From: Pseudomonadota bacterium
GTDB taxonomy: Bacteria > Pseudomonadota > Gammaproteobacteria > Steroidobacterales > Steroidobacteraceae
DNA length: 64,000 nt
NCBI GenBank assembly: GCA_018241425.1
Contig: JAFEDU010000001.1
Span: 930,001-994,000 of the forward strand
Direction: 5' to 3'
Shown: positions 28,223-39,505 of the stretch, piece by piece
Numbering within the stretch: the stretch's first letter is position 1
Layout: each line of letters opens with the position of its first letter
Notes under the pieces: generated by a model
Told to the model about the DNA's origin: nothing
What the model saw: the letters and a program-made list of their open reading frames with translations, nothing else
The model's database searches: none
Translations under genes and position numbers: made by a program

Positions 28223-28947
28223 GGGGTCGCCCGGCGCAGCACTGCCCGCGCCACCTCGCGCGTGGCGAGGGTGCGTCCTTCCAGACAGGCCGCGACCGCG
28301 GCCCCGAGGAGGCGCCGCGCATCCTCGAGCGTGCGGGCGGCCGTGAGGTCCCCGGCGGCGAGGGCGATGATCGAGGCCCCGCACAGGGCGCCCGCGGCCT
28401 CCGGTGCCGCCGGGCACAGGCCCTGGGCGGGACGGAACTGGTAGAAGCGCCCGGCCGCGATCGGCGTGCCGCCGGCGAATTCGGTGGTGAGGTCGACCCC
28501 GTAGCCGAGCACCTCGAGGAGCTGCTTCTCGAACTGGCGCAGCACCGCCTCCAGGCGCGCGCCCGCGCGCAGGCCGGCAAGCGCCGCGTGGTAGTGGTCG
28601 TAGAGCTCCGGCAGGGGGTCGTGGCGCGTGGTCAGCTTCAGGAGCAGCTCGTTCAGGTAGAACGCGCTCATGAGGGCGGCCGCCGGCAGGGCCGGGACCG
28701 CGCCGGCGAGCTCCGCGTGCGTGAGCTGGGCGGCCTCGCCGCGGCCGCTGAACGAGACCAGCAGCGGCTGGAACGGCTGCAGCACCGGGGCGAGCTTCGA
28801 GCGCGGCGCGCGCACGCCGCGCGCGAACAGCGTCAGCCGCCCGTGTTCGCGGGTGAGCACGTCCAGGATGCGGCTCGTGTCGCGCCACGGGCGGTGGTGC
28901 AGCAGGTACCCCGGGGTGATGTCGATGCGGCGCGCGCTGCGGGTCAT
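28219..28947 (-). CDS. recO: DNA repair protein RecO
   Basis: Recombination mediator of the RecFOR pathway; it helps RecA load onto SSB-coated single-stranded DNA. It has 242 residues. The N-terminal OB-fold (about 8-85) has the typical Y-L-L-H-H-R-P and F-A-R-G-V-R, and the helical C-terminal domain follows. The zinc-binding cysteines found in some RecOs are not conserved, as in most gammaproteobacteria. ATGA overlaps occur at both ends (era upstream, pdxJ downstream). Confidence 0.93.
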   Translation of the reverse strand: MTRSARRIDITPGYLLHHRPWRDTSRILDVLTREHGRLTLFARGVRAPRSKLAPVLQPFQPLLVSFSGRGEAAQLTHAELAGAVPALPAAALMSAFYLNELLLKLTTRHDPLPELYDHYHAALAGLRAGARLEAVLRQFEKQLLEVLGYGVDLTTEFAGGTPIAAGRFYQFRPAQGLCPAAPEAAGALCGASIIALAAGDLTAARTLEDARRLLGAAVAACLEGRTLATREVARAVLRRATP

Positions 28948-29846
28948 TCCAGTCCGAGTTCCTTCAGGGCACGGGCATTGTCGGCCCAATTCTCGCGCAC
29001 TTTGACCCACAGGTTCAGGTGCAGCCGCGCACCGAGCTGCTCGTTCAGCGCGAGCCGCGCCGCACGCCCCACCCGCTTCAGGCGCTCGCCCTTGGCGCCG
29101 ATCACGATCGGCTTCTGCCCCTCGCGGTCGACCCAGATGGCGGCATCGACCCCAAGCTGTCCCTCGCCCTCCTCCATCTTCTCGACCTCGACCGCGATCC
29201 CGTAGGGGACCTCCTGGTTGAGCTCGAGGGTGAGCTTCTCGCGGATGGCCTCGGCGATGCGGAAGCGGACGCTGCGGTCGGTCAGCTCCCCGTCCGGGAA
29301 CATCTTCGGCGCCGGCGGCAGGTGCCGCGCGATGCTCCCGCGCAGCGCCTCGATGTTGTCGGCCTTGAGCGCCGACACCGGCACCACCTCGAGGAACGGG
29401 TGGCGCGCGGCCATCTCGGCGAGGTAGGGCAGCAGGCGCGCGCGGGGACGGACGGTGTCGACCTTGTTGATACAGGCGATCGCGGCCCGGCCGGCACGTG
29501 CGATGCGCCTGAGCACCGCCTCGTCCTCTGCCGTCCACTTGAGGGCCTCGGCCACCAGCACCACGATGTCGGCGTCCTCGAGGGCGGCGGCGGCCGTGCG
29601 GTTCATGGCCTTGTTGAGGGCGCGGCTGGCCGCATCGTGCAGGCCGGGGGTATCCACGAACGCGATCTGAACCGCATCCGAGGTGTAGATGCCGAGGATC
29701 CGGTGCCGGGTCGTCTGCGGCCTCGGGGTGACGATCGAGAGCTTGGTGCCAACGAGGGCGTTCAGGAGCGTCGACTTGCCGACGTTCGGCCGGCCGACGA
29801 GCGCAGCGAAGCCGCTGCGGTAGGGGGTGTCCGCGGAAGGTGTCAC
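28944..29846 (-). CDS. era: GTPase Era
   Basis: An essential GTPase that binds 16S rRNA during small-subunit maturation. It has 300 residues, with G1 G-R-P-N-V-G-K-S-T (16-24), G3 D-T-P-G-L-H, G4 N-K-V-D, and a C-terminal KH domain with G-A-K-G-E-R-L-K. The start is GTG 29846, 11 nt after the rnc stop; TAGGA at that stop may serve as ribosome site. The rnc-era pairing is nearly universal in proteobacteria. Confidence 0.96.
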   Translation of the reverse strand: MTPSADTPYRSGFAALVGRPNVGKSTLLNALVGTKLSIVTPRPQTTRHRILGIYTSDAVQIAFVDTPGLHDAASRALNKAMNRTAAAALEDADIVVLVAEALKWTAEDEAVLRRIARAGRAAIACINKVDTVRPRARLLPYLAEMAARHPFLEVVPVSALKADNIEALRGSIARHLPPAPKMFPDGELTDRSVRFRIAEAIREKLTLELNQEVPYGIAVEVEKMEEGEGQLGVDAAIWVDREGQKPIVIGAKGERLKRVGRAARLALNEQLGARLHLNLWVKVRENWADNARALKELGLE

Positions 29847-29857
29847 GGGGAGCGATC

Positions 29858-30550
29858 CTAAACGCTTCGTGCGGTGAGCGTCTCGAGCATGCGCTCGGCG
29901 GCCTCCTGCTCCGCCCGGCGCCGGCTCAGGCCCTCCCCGAGGGTCGCCGTGGCCGGCCGGGCCACCGTGCACCGCACGGTGAACTCCTGGGCATGGTCCT
30001 CGCCACTGACCGCGGTGACCTCGTACTGTGGCAGCTCGAGCCCCCGGGCCTGCAGGTACTCCTGCAGGCGGGTCTTGGCATCCTTCAGGGTCTCGGCCGC
30101 CGGCAGCGTGGCAAGACGCGGGCCGAAGAGGCGCTCGACGATCGGCGCCACCGCGGCCAGGCCCCCGTCCAGGTAGACCGCCCCGCACAGCGCCTCGAAG
30201 GCATCGGCCAGGATCGACTCGCGGCGGAAGCCGCCGCTCTTGAGCTCGCCCGAGCCCAGCTGCAGTACCTCGCCGAGGTCCAGCCCGAGGGCGATTTCAG
30301 CGAGCGGCTCGCGGCTCACCAGGCGGGCGCGCAGGCGGCTCAGGTCCCCTTCCGGGGCCTTGGGGTAGGCCACGTACAGGGCCTGGGCGATCAGGAGGTT
30401 GAGGACGGCATCCCCCAGGAACTCCAGGCGCTCGTTGTTGGCGCCCGCCGCGCTGCGGTGGGTGAGGGCCGCGCGGAACAGGGAAAGCTCGGCGGGGCGA
30501 TACTGCAGGCGCTCCTCGAGCCAGCGCGCCGGCCAGTCCGTGCCGCTCAT
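29858..30550 (-). CDS. rnc: Ribonuclease III
   Basis: Cleaves double-stranded RNA in rRNA processing and regulation. It has 230 residues. The RNase III signature N-E-R-L-E-F-L-G-D-A-V-L is near 39-50, with the catalytic Asp/Glu pair, and the second acidic pair appears in A-D-A-F-E-A-L. The double-stranded-RNA-binding domain occupies about 155-226. It lies between the DUF4845 gene (15-nt gap) and era. Confidence 0.97.
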   Translation of the reverse strand: MSGTDWPARWLEERLQYRPAELSLFRAALTHRSAAGANNERLEFLGDAVLNLLIAQALYVAYPKAPEGDLSRLRARLVSREPLAEIALGLDLGEVLQLGSGELKSGGFRRESILADAFEALCGAVYLDGGLAAVAPIVERLFGPRLATLPAAETLKDAKTRLQEYLQARGLELPQYEVTAVSGEDHAQEFTVRCTVARPATATLGEGLSRRRAEQEAAERMLETLTARSV

Positions 30551-30565
30551 CGGCGCGCGGCGGTC

Positions 30566-30949
30566 TCAGTCGCCGCCAGAGCCGCCGCCGATGCGCGTCA
30601 CCTTGTCGAACGCGAAGTGCAGCGAGACGTTGCTGAAGAGCGGCGCCTCGTCATCGTACTGCGCCTCGATCACCCAGGCGCCGTTGTCGCGGGTGATCTT
30701 GAAGTCCTTCGAGTCGGGGTAGTTCACCATGTCGATCTCGAAGTGGCGGTCGATGGCGTTCTTGATGCTGGTGGCGTTGGCGCCGCCGCCCTTGAGCTCG
30801 GAAGCCGTGCCGTCGACCGCCTTCACGACCTTCATGTAGTTCAGGTACACGGGGGTCGCCCGGATCCCGGCGTAGATCACGATGGCGAACGGGGTCAGGA
30901 GGATCAGCCAGCCGAGGGCCGTCACGCCCAGTTGTCGGTTACGCGTCAT
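30566..30949 (-). CDS. DUF4845 membrane-anchored protein
   Basis: A 127-residue protein with one N-terminal transmembrane helix (about 9-28) and a small periplasmic alpha/beta domain containing Y-L-N-Y-M-K-V and H-F-E-I-D. The DUF4845 family regularly lies between lepB and rnc in gammaproteobacteria, but its role is not established. It ends in a Gly/Ser tail. The start ATG 30949 fits the helix position; lepB ends 49 nt upstream. Confidence 0.85.
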   Translation of the reverse strand: MTRNRQLGVTALGWLILLTPFAIVIYAGIRATPVYLNYMKVVKAVDGTASELKGGGANATSIKNAIDRHFEIDMVNYPDSKDFKITRDNGAWVIEAQYDDEAPLFSNVSLHFAFDKVTRIGGGSGGD

Positions 30950-30998
30950 CGTAGTGTTCCTCACACAAGCTTGCGCAGGGCCCGCCCCCGAAGCGCCT

Positions 30999-32096
30999 TC
31001 AGGGGATCTTGGTGCCGATCCGGCTCCACTTCGGGCCGCCACTGCGACCCAGGTCCCAATTGAACCAGATCCGGCTCGCCCTGCCGACGAGATTCTCCTC
31101 AGGAACCCAGCCCCAACTGCGACCGTCGTCACTGTTATCGCGATTGTCCCCCATCATGAGGTAGTGGCCGGGGGGCACGATGCCGTCGAAGGGCCCGATT
31201 TTGCCACCCCCGGGGGCGTCCTCGTCCCCGCACACGTAGCCGCGCACGCCGCGGCGGTTGCACGAGGGCAGCACCGGCTGGCGGTCGATGGCCACCGGGC
31301 AGTACATGGCGATGTGCTCGTGGTTGCCGAGCTTCTCCTTCGCCTGCACGAAGTTGACGTAGCAGCCGTCGGAGAAGCGCTCCTTGTCCGGCTGCGACTC
31401 GACCGGCTGGCCGTTGACGTAGATGTGGTTGTCGCGCACCTCGACGTGGTCACCGGGCAGGCCCACCAGGCGCTTGATGAAGTTGACGCTCGGGTTGGGC
31501 GGGTAGCGGAACACCACCACGTCGCCGCGCTGCGGTTCCCCGACGGCGACGATCTTCTTGTTGATCACCGGCAGGCGCAGCCCGTAGGCGTACTTGTTGA
31601 CGATGATGAAGTCCCCGTCGAGCAGCGTCGGCATCATCGAGTCGGAGGGGATGCGGAACGGCTCGAAGATGAACGAGCGCAGGAGCAGCACCACGAGCGC
31701 CACCGGGAAGAAGCTGCGTGCGTAGTCGACGGTGCCGGGCTCGGCGATCAGCGCCGGGTCGCGCCCGGCGGCGGTGGCGAGCGCCACGCGCTGCGGCCGC
31801 ACCAGCAGGCTGTCGATCGCCCAGACGATGCCGGTGACCACGGTGATCCCCAACAGCACGGCGCTGAAGTCGAGGGTCTCCGAGACCAGCAGGCGCACCA
31901 CCGCGGCGATGATCAGCACCGGCAGCACGCTGTAGAGGATCGACATCACCGGGCTGTCGCGCTCGCCCTGCCCGCCCGGGGCGGCGCGCAGCTGGCGGCG
32001 CGGGCGCAGGAACCAGTCATCGGCGATGCACACCAGCGTCACCGGCAGTGCCAGCCAGGACAGCAGCTCGATCAGCGGTTTGAGGGTCTGTAGCAT
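30999..32096 (-). CDS. lepB: Signal peptidase I
   Basis: Removes signal peptides from exported proteins at the periplasmic face. It has 365 residues, longer than the 324 of E. coli. The catalytic dyad is Ser153 (P-S-D-S-M-M-P-T) and Lys208 (F-I-K-R-L-V-G). Box E appears as M-G-D-N-R-D-N-S-D-D-G-R. The extra length is N-terminal: hydrophobic stretches at about 8-25, 54-72, 78-96 and 127-143 exceed the two helices of E. coli. It starts 9 nt after lepA, the canonical arrangement. Confidence 0.96.
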   Translation of the reverse strand: MLQTLKPLIELLSWLALPVTLVCIADDWFLRPRRQLRAAPGGQGERDSPVMSILYSVLPVLIIAAVVRLLVSETLDFSAVLLGITVVTGIVWAIDSLLVRPQRVALATAAGRDPALIAEPGTVDYARSFFPVALVVLLLRSFIFEPFRIPSDSMMPTLLDGDFIIVNKYAYGLRLPVINKKIVAVGEPQRGDVVVFRYPPNPSVNFIKRLVGLPGDHVEVRDNHIYVNGQPVESQPDKERFSDGCYVNFVQAKEKLGNHEHIAMYCPVAIDRQPVLPSCNRRGVRGYVCGDEDAPGGGKIGPFDGIVPPGHYLMMGDNRDNSDDGRSWGWVPEENLVGRASRIWFNWDLGRSGGPKWSRIGTKIP

Positions 32097-32105
32097 GGGG
32101 TTCTC

Positions 32106-33902
<1,797 letters not shown>

Positions 33903-33966
33903 GAAGCCTTGAGCGAGGAGCTGCCGGGACGCATCGCCGCGCCATGGGATCCAAGCGGGCGGGCGG

Positions 33967-33972
33967 ATTATA
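33967..33972 (-). promoter_or_regulatory. Consensus -10 element upstream of lepA
   Basis: The minus strand has a perfect TATAAT about 65 nt before the lepA ATG, in the 156-bp space after the glutaredoxin-like gene. No convincing -35 is seen at 16-18 bp, so strength is uncertain. It would drive the lepA-lepB-rnc-era operon independently of rpoE. Confidence 0.5.
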
Positions 33973-34058
33973 GGGAAGAAACGGGTACTTACGAGAGGTC
34001 TTGCGCCGCTTCTGCGGCCGGCCGAGGCCCGCGTGCGTGGGGTGCCGCCCGCCCTGCC

Positions 34059-34319
34059 CTACGGCCGTGCGGGGCTCCCCAGGAGCCTCAAGAGCTCGGC
34101 CGTGTCCAGGCGGTGGCGGCACACCACCGAGCCGTCCAGGAGCAGCACCGGGACATCCAGCCCGTGGCGGCGCTTCAGGGTCGGGTCGGAGTCGACGTCC
34201 ACGAGCGTGACGGGCGGCAGCGGGATCCGGCGCCCGAGGCGCTCGAGCTCCCCGAGCATGGCCTCGCACAGCTCGCACTCGTGCCGCTGCACGAGGGTGA
34301 GGCCTGCGGCCGCGCTCAC
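34059..34319 (-). CDS. Glutaredoxin-like (DUF836) small thioredoxin-fold protein
   Basis: An 86-residue thioredoxin-fold protein with active-site C-E-L-C (about residues 15-18), the strand V-T-L-V-D-V-D-S-D and the cis-proline segment D-V-P-V-L-L. These are features of the glutaredoxin-like DUF836 family. There is no signal peptide, so it is cytoplasmic. GTG 34319 overlaps the rseB stop as GTGA, making it the last gene of rpoE-rseA-rseB. A redox role in the envelope-stress operon is inferred from position only. Confidence 0.82.
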   Translation of the reverse strand: MSAAAGLTLVQRHECELCEAMLGELERLGRRIPLPPVTLVDVDSDPTLKRRHGLDVPVLLLDGSVVCRHRLDTAELLRLLGSPARP

Positions 34320-35344
34320 GGGCGGCCGTGGACGGCGCCCGCGGTCCCGGTCGCCTTCACCTGGGTGGCGATGAACTGCACGGTCTCGGGGGGCACCTCG
34401 CCGACCGCGGTCACGCGGTGCCCGTCGACCACGGTCGAGAAGGCGGAGCTGGAGCCGACCGCGGCGGCCTCGGAGGCGTCGTCGGTGGCGCTCGCCGGCT
34501 GGGGGGCCGCGCCGCCGGGCGCAAGGCTCACCTCGCGGTGCTCGACGAACACCGAGACGAACGCCACCCCGTCGCTGAACACCAGGTGGTCGACCGGCTG
34601 CGATGAGCCGGGCAGCGTCTGGGCCTGGCGCACCGTCATGTGGAATCCCGGCGGCAGGCGCATGGCGCTCCAGGCAGGGGAGTCCGGTGCGGGCGCGAGC
34701 TGCGCCGGGTGCACCTCGCGCACCCACTGGAAGCCCTCGGTGGAGACCTCGGGCTTGAAGGCTGCGTCGGGGATGTGCGAGGACACGGTGAGGCTTGCGA
34801 ACACGATCTGCTCGATCACCTGGCCGTGCGAGTCGCACAGCTGGGTCTTGAGCGGCATCGCGGTCGAGTCGTCGATCCACAGCCGGTAGCCGTAGCGGTA
34901 GGCATCGCGCGGCGTGACCGTGATGACGTGCGTGTCGCGGCGGTTGAAGCGCGTGCGCGCCACCTCGCGGATGTCGTAGAACTCGGCCGTTTGCTGGTTC
35001 ACGGCCGGGAAGCCCACCAGCGGCTCCTGGGCCGGGCGCTGCTCGACCACCACGGTGCGCTTGTCAGGCAGGTAGCACGACAGCGTGGCGCCACTGCGGA
35101 TGAACTCGCGCCCGGAGCCATCCAGCGATGCCAGCCGCTCGGAGACGTTGCCGTCCTGCATGCGGTGGATGATGCGCAGCATCTCCACCTGGCCGCCGTG
35201 CCAGTGGGAGAAGGTGCCGTCGTAGTTGCGGGAGTTGAGCGCCTGGTTCATGCGCTCGAGCCACTGCGCGGGCTCCTCGGCCACGGCGCTCCCGGCCACC
35301 AGGCAGCCGAGCGCGAAGGCGATGAGTCCCTCGCTACTTCGCAT
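34316..35344 (-). CDS. rseB: Sigma-E regulatory protein RseB/MucB
   Basis: A periplasmic protein that binds the RseA periplasmic domain and shields it from DegS, releasing it when off-pathway LPS or lipoproteins are sensed. It has 342 residues with a signal peptide ending near A-V-A (about residue 22). The N-terminal lipoprotein-fold domain includes Y-D-G-T-F-S-H and L-D-G-S-G-R-E, and the C-terminal domain contains P-P-G-F-H-M. ATG 35344 overlaps rseA by 11 nt; a TTG at 35353 is possible. Confidence 0.92.
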   Translation of the reverse strand: MRSSEGLIAFALGCLVAGSAVAEEPAQWLERMNQALNSRNYDGTFSHWHGGQVEMLRIIHRMQDGNVSERLASLDGSGREFIRSGATLSCYLPDKRTVVVEQRPAQEPLVGFPAVNQQTAEFYDIREVARTRFNRRDTHVITVTPRDAYRYGYRLWIDDSTAMPLKTQLCDSHGQVIEQIVFASLTVSSHIPDAAFKPEVSTEGFQWVREVHPAQLAPAPDSPAWSAMRLPPGFHMTVRQAQTLPGSSQPVDHLVFSDGVAFVSVFVEHREVSLAPGGAAPQPASATDDASEAAAVGSSSAFSTVVDGHRVTAVGEVPPETVQFIATQVKATGTAGAVHGRP

Positions 35345-35933
35345 TGCCCGCAAGGTCCGTCTTCACGGGCTCGGGCGCGCTCGACTCACTGGTGATGAAG
35401 GCCGACAGCAGGTTGCCGCGCGCCATGGGCGAGGACACCATGCTGTGGGCCACCACGTAGTTGGCGAGCTGGGTGCTGGGCACCGGGGACGAGTGCGCGG
35501 CCACGAGCCTCGGCGTCACGTAGGGGTTGGGATCGTTGCCGAGCGCCTGGGGCGCGCGCTGCGCGGTCACCGGCACGGTGGTGAGCGGCACCTGGCCGCG
35601 CAGCCACAGGATCGATACCGCGGCAACCCCGGCGGCAAGCGCGCCGCCCAGCGCAGGCTGCCACCACCCGAGGCGCGCGCGCGCCGCCACTGCCGGCACT
35701 GCGCGCTCGAGTTCCGGCTCCGTGCGGATGGCCGCGCTCACCCGGCCGGCCAGCGGCGCGTTCAGCCGCACGCCGCGCTCGGCGCGGATCACGGCGCCGA
35801 CGACTGCATAGCGGCCCCACCGCGCCTTGAGCCCCTCGTCGCGCGAGAGGCGCCGCGCCAGCAGCTCGCACTCCTCGTGCGGCAGCTCGTCGTCGAACAT
35901 CGCGGACAGCTGACTGTCGAGTTCCTCGTTCAT
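35334..35933 (-). CDS. rseA: Anti-sigma-E factor RseA/MucA
   Basis: An inner-membrane anti-sigma factor. It has 199 residues. The cytoplasmic RseA N-domain (about 1-75) begins with E-E-L-D-S-Q-L-S-A-M-F-D-D-E-L, the segment that grips sigma-E. One transmembrane helix lies at about 93-111, and the periplasmic tail (112-199) would be bound by RseB and cut by DegS. Its ATG overlaps the rpoE stop, and rseB begins inside its end, so the three proteins are made together. Confidence 0.92.
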   Translation of the reverse strand: MNEELDSQLSAMFDDELPHEECELLARRLSRDEGLKARWGRYAVVGAVIRAERGVRLNAPLAGRVSAAIRTEPELERAVPAVAARARLGWWQPALGGALAAGVAAVSILWLRGQVPLTTVPVTAQRAPQALGNDPNPYVTPRLVAAHSSPVPSTQLANYVVAHSMVSSPMARGNLLSAFITSESSAPEPVKTDLAGNAK

Positions 35934-36535
35934 CCCAGTTCCTCGGTGCGGCCCAGGCCGCCTTCGAATACTTCGCGCAGGCGCTTGTCGATCGCCTCGC
36001 GCGCCCGGAAGATGCGCGAGCGCACCGTGCCCACCGGGCAGTCCATGGCGGCGGCGATCTCCTCGTAGGACAGGCCCTCGAGCTCGCGCAGCACGATCGC
36101 GGTGCGCAGGTCCTCCGGCAGCTCGTCGATCGCGGCATTCACCGTCGAGCGTATCTCATCGGTGAGGACCAGCCCCTCCGGAGTTTCCGAATCCTTCATG
36201 CGGCCCTGCATGTCGTAATTCTCTTCACCATGGCGGTCGAGCTCGTAGTCGATCGGGCTGCGATCGCGGGACACGACGGCATTCTTGGCGGTATTGATGG
36301 CAATCCTGTAAAGCCAGGTATAGAACGCGCTGTCGCCGCGGAACTGGGGCAGGGCCCGGTACGCCTTGATGAAGGCCTCCTGGGCGATGTCCTCGGCTTC
36401 CGCCGGGTTACGCACGTAGCGCATCACCAGCTTGACCAGTTTGTGCTGGTACTTGAGCACCAGCGCATCAAAGGCCCCCTTGTCCCCGCGCTGCACGCGG
36501 CGGACCAGACTCAGATCACTGACATCGGCGCTCAT
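35930..36535 (-). CDS. rpoE: RNA polymerase sigma-E factor (RpoE/AlgU)
   Basis: An extracytoplasmic-function sigma factor for envelope stress. It has 201 residues. Region 2 contains A-E-D-I-A-Q-E-A-F-I-K-A-Y and F-Y-T-W-L-Y-R-I-A-I-N. Region 4 contains L-P-E-D-L-R-T-A-I-V-L and the helix-turn-helix Y-E-E-I-A-A-A-M-D-C-P-V-G-T-V-R-S-R. It is followed by rseA (4-nt overlap) and rseB. A sigma-E promoter lies 47 bp upstream, so the operon should be autoregulated. Confidence 0.97.
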   Translation of the reverse strand: MSADVSDLSLVRRVQRGDKGAFDALVLKYQHKLVKLVMRYVRNPAEAEDIAQEAFIKAYRALPQFRGDSAFYTWLYRIAINTAKNAVVSRDRSPIDYELDRHGEENYDMQGRMKDSETPEGLVLTDEIRSTVNAAIDELPEDLRTAIVLRELEGLSYEEIAAAMDCPVGTVRSRIFRAREAIDKRLREVFEGGLGRTEELG

Positions 36536-36581
36536 GCGCGCCTGCTAAAGCCCGCAGGAACGGCGCCGGCGTTGAGCTTCG

Positions 36582-36608
36582 GTAGACTGTAAGCTCGCGT
36601 GAAAGTTC
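36582..36608 (-). promoter_or_regulatory. Sigma-E-type promoter of the rpoE operon
   Basis: On the minus strand GAACTT (36603-36608), a 15-bp spacer and GTCTAC (36582-36587) match the sigma-E consensus GGAACTT-N15-GTCTAA at nearly every conserved base. It lies 47 bp upstream of the rpoE ATG, as in the autoregulated rpoE P2 promoter of E. coli. Confidence 0.85.
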
Positions 36609-36663
36609 AGCATCGTGTATCCGGGCGGGTCCTTCATCCGCAGGATAGCCCCTCCCGGGCCCC

Positions 36664-36921
36664 TCAAGCGACATAAGCCCGGATCTGCCTCACAAGTTCG
36701 GCCGTGGCGGCATCGGGGGGCTCGATCCCCCCGAGGAAGTAGCCGGCCAGTAACGGGTCGGGCAGCTCCAGGAGCCGCTCGAAGGAGCGGCGGGTCGCCT
36801 CGGGCGCCTGCGGCAGCCGGCTGCGCCCGTAGCGCTCCAGGAGCAGGTCGAGCTCCTTCATGCCCCGTCGGCAGCGCCACAGGGTGCGCCCGAGGTCCCC
36901 CTCAGCCGGTTCCTGACTCAT
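36664..36921 (-). CDS. sdhE: FAD assembly factor SdhE
   Basis: Promotes covalent flavinylation of SdhA. It has 85 residues; the family signature R-R-G-M-K-E occupies 18-23, followed by D-L-L-L-E-R-Y and later L-L-E-L-P-D-P. The start ATG 36921 is 3 nt after sdhB, so it closes the sdh operon. The rpoE promoter begins about 55 bp beyond its end. Confidence 0.95.
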   Translation of the reverse strand: MSQEPAEGDLGRTLWRCRRGMKELDLLLERYGRSRLPQAPEATRRSFERLLELPDPLLAGYFLGGIEPPDAATAELVRQIRAYVA

Positions 36922-36924
36922 CTT

Positions 36925-37707
36925 CTATGACTGCCTCTCGAGCATCATCTTCTTGATTTCGGCGATGGCGCGCGCCGGGTTCAGGTCCTTGGGGCAGGCA
37001 TCGGTGCAGTTCATGATCGTGTGGCACCGGTAGAGGCGGTAGGGATCCTCGAGCGCATCCAGCCGCTCGCCCGTGGCCTCGTCGCGGCTGTCGATGATCC
37101 AGCGGTAGGCCGCCATGAGCGCCGCCGGCCCCAGGTACTTGTCGCTGTTCCACCAGTAGCTCGGGCAGGCAGTCGAGCAGCAGGCGCACAGGATGCAGGC
37201 GGCCGGCCGGTCGATCTTCTCCTGCTCCTCCTTGCTCTGCAGCCGCTCCTTGTCCGGCGGCGGCGGCGTGCTGCTCTGCAGCCAGGGCTTCACCGCGGCG
37301 TATTGCGCGTAGAACGTGGTGAGGTCGGGCACCAGGTCCTTGATGACGGGCATGTGCGGCAGCGGGTAGATGCGGATCTCACCCTTGAGATCCGACAGGG
37401 CCGTGGTGCAGGCCAGGCGGTTGACCCCGTTGATGTTCATGGCGCACGAGCCGCAGATGCCCTCGCGGCACGAGCGGCGGAAGGTGAGCGAGGAGTCGAC
37501 GGCCGCCTTCAGCTGGATGAGCGCATCGAGCACCATCGGGCCGCAGCTCTTCAGCTCCAGCGTGAAGGTGTCCAGGCGCGGGTTCTCGCCCGAGTCCGGA
37601 TTGAAGCGGTAGATGCGCACCGTGCGCGTCTCGGCGGCCCCGGCCGGCTTCGGGTGGGTGATCCCGCCGACGATGCGCGAGTTGGGGGGCAGGCGAAATT
37701 CGGCCAT
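36925..37707 (-). CDS. sdhB: Succinate dehydrogenase iron-sulfur subunit
   Basis: Electron-transfer subunit of complex II. It has 260 residues. The [2Fe-2S] ligands are Cys80, Cys85, Cys88 and Cys100. The [4Fe-4S] and [3Fe-4S] ligands lie in [12 protein letters not shown] (171-182) and C-T-D-A-C-P (234-239), with Cys228 also in place. The N-terminus is about 20 residues longer than in E. coli. It follows sdhA by 13 nt and precedes sdhE by 3 nt. Confidence 0.97.
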   Translation of the reverse strand: MAEFRLPPNSRIVGGITHPKPAGAAETRTVRIYRFNPDSGENPRLDTFTLELKSCGPMVLDALIQLKAAVDSSLTFRRSCREGICGSCAMNINGVNRLACTTALSDLKGEIRIYPLPHMPVIKDLVPDLTTFYAQYAAVKPWLQSSTPPPPDKERLQSKEEQEKIDRPAACILCACCSTACPSYWWNSDKYLGPAALMAAYRWIIDSRDEATGERLDALEDPYRLYRCHTIMNCTDACPKDLNPARAIAEIKKMMLERQS

Positions 37708-37720
37708 CGCGGATGATCCT

Positions 37721-39505
37721 TCAGTAGGTACGCGCCTTCGGCGGGATCGTCTCGACCTCGCCGGTGAGCGTGTTCAGGTGCACCGGGCGGTAGTCGAAGC
37801 GCACCTGCTTCGGCCCCTCCACCCAGCACAGCGTGTGCTTCATCCAGTTCACGTCATCGCGCTGCGGGAAGTCCTCGCGGGCGTGCGCCCCGCGGCTCTC
37901 GGTGCGGTTGAGGGCGGACTGGATGGTGGCGGTCGCCTGCAGCAGCAGGTTCTCCAGCTCCAGCGTCTCGATGAGGTCCGAGTTCCACACCAGCGAGCGG
38001 TCCGTGACCCGCACGTCGGCGAAGGAGGCGAAGGTGGCGCCGATCTTGTCCACGCCCTGGGCCAGGGTCTGGGCGGTACGGAACACCGCCGCATCCACCT
38101 GCATGGTCTTCTGCATCTCCAGACGGATCGCAGCCGTGCCGCGGCTGCCCTTGGCGTTGCGCAGCCTGTCCAGGTGGGCGACCGCGGAGTCGCCGGCGTC
38201 CTTGGCCCACGGCTTGTGGCGCTCGCCGGGCCTGATGATCTCGGCGCAGCGCCGTGCCGCCTCGCGCCCGAACACCACGAGGTCCAGGAGGGAGTTGCTG
38301 CCGAGGCGGTTGGCCCCGTGCACGGAGACACAGGCCGCCTCACCGGCCGCCATGAGCCCCGGGATCACCGCGTCCGGGTCACCACCGCGCGGGGCGACGA
38401 CCTCACCGCGGTAATTACACGGGATGCCGCCCATGTTGTAGTGCACCGTCGGTAGCACCGGGATCGGCTGCCGCGTCACGTCGACGCCGGTGAAGATGCG
38501 CGCGGTCTCGGCGATGCCGGGCAGGCGCTCGTGGATGACCGCCGGACCCAGGTGCTCCAGATGCAGGTCGATGTGGTCGTGCTCGGCACCGACGCCGCGG
38601 CCCTCGCGGATCTCGACCGTCATGGCGCGGCTCACGACATCGCGCGAGGCCAGGTCCTTGGCATTGGGGGCATAGCGCTCCATGAAGCGCTCGCCTTTGG
38701 AGTTGGTGAGGTAGCCGCCCTCCCCGCGCGCCCCTTCCGTGATGAGGCAGCCGGCGCCGTAGATGCCGGTGGGGTGGAACTGGACGAACTCCATGTCCTG
38801 CAGCGGCAGCCCCGCGCGCAGCACCATGGCATTGCCGTCCCCGGTGCAGGAGTGAGCGGAGGTGCAGGAGAAGTAGGCGCGCCCGTAGCCGCCGGTGGCC
38901 AGGATCGTCATGTGGGCGCGGAAGCGGTGCAGGGTGCCGTCGGCCAGGTTCAGGGCCACGATCCCGCGGCACTCGCCCTGCTCCATGATCAGGTCGATGG
39001 CGAAGTACTCGACGAAGAACGTCGCCGAGTGCTTGATGGACTGCTGGTAGAGGGTGTGCAGCATCGCATGGCCAGTGCGGTCGGCCGCGGCGCAGGTACG
39101 CTGCGCGACGCCCTTGCCGTAGTGCGTCGTCATGCCGCCGAAGGGACGCTGGTAGATGAGCCCCTGGTCGGTGCGCGAGAACGGCACGCCGTAGTGCTCG
39201 AGCTCGATCACCGCCGCCGGCGCCTCCTTGCACATGAGCTCGATCGCATCCTGGTCGCCGAGCCAGTCCGACCCCTTCACGGTGTCGTACATGTGCCAGC
39301 GCCAGTTGTCCTCGCCCATGTTGCCGAGCGCAGCAGAGATCCCTCCCTGGGCCGCCACGGTGTGGCTGCGCGTCGGGAAGAGCTTCGTGATGCAGGCGGT
39401 GCTGAGGCCGGCCTCGGCGAGGCCCAGGGTCGCGCGCAGGCCGGCGCCGCCGGCACCCACGACCAGCACGTCGTAGCTGTGATCGGTAAAGGTGTAGTCG
39501 CTCAC
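37721..39505 (-). CDS. sdhA: Succinate dehydrogenase flavoprotein subunit
   Basis: Catalytic subunit that oxidises succinate to fumarate. It has 594 residues. The FAD-binding G-A-G-G-A-G-L is at 17-23, the covalent flavin histidine is His48 ([10 protein letters not shown]), H-P-T-G-I-Y marks the dicarboxylate site, and [10 protein letters not shown] is near 400. The GTG start at 39505 overlaps sdhD by GTGA. Confidence 0.97.
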   Translation of the reverse strand: MSDYTFTDHSYDVLVVGAGGAGLRATLGLAEAGLSTACITKLFPTRSHTVAAQGGISAALGNMGEDNWRWHMYDTVKGSDWLGDQDAIELMCKEAPAAVIELEHYGVPFSRTDQGLIYQRPFGGMTTHYGKGVAQRTCAAADRTGHAMLHTLYQQSIKHSATFFVEYFAIDLIMEQGECRGIVALNLADGTLHRFRAHMTILATGGYGRAYFSCTSAHSCTGDGNAMVLRAGLPLQDMEFVQFHPTGIYGAGCLITEGARGEGGYLTNSKGERFMERYAPNAKDLASRDVVSRAMTVEIREGRGVGAEHDHIDLHLEHLGPAVIHERLPGIAETARIFTGVDVTRQPIPVLPTVHYNMGGIPCNYRGEVVAPRGGDPDAVIPGLMAAGEAACVSVHGANRLGSNSLLDLVVFGREAARRCAEIIRPGERHKPWAKDAGDSAVAHLDRLRNAKGSRGTAAIRLEMQKTMQVDAAVFRTAQTLAQGVDKIGATFASFADVRVTDRSLVWNSDLIETLELENLLLQATATIQSALNRTESRGAHAREDFPQRDDVNWMKHTLCWVEGPKQVRFDYRPVHLNTLTGEVETIPPKARTY

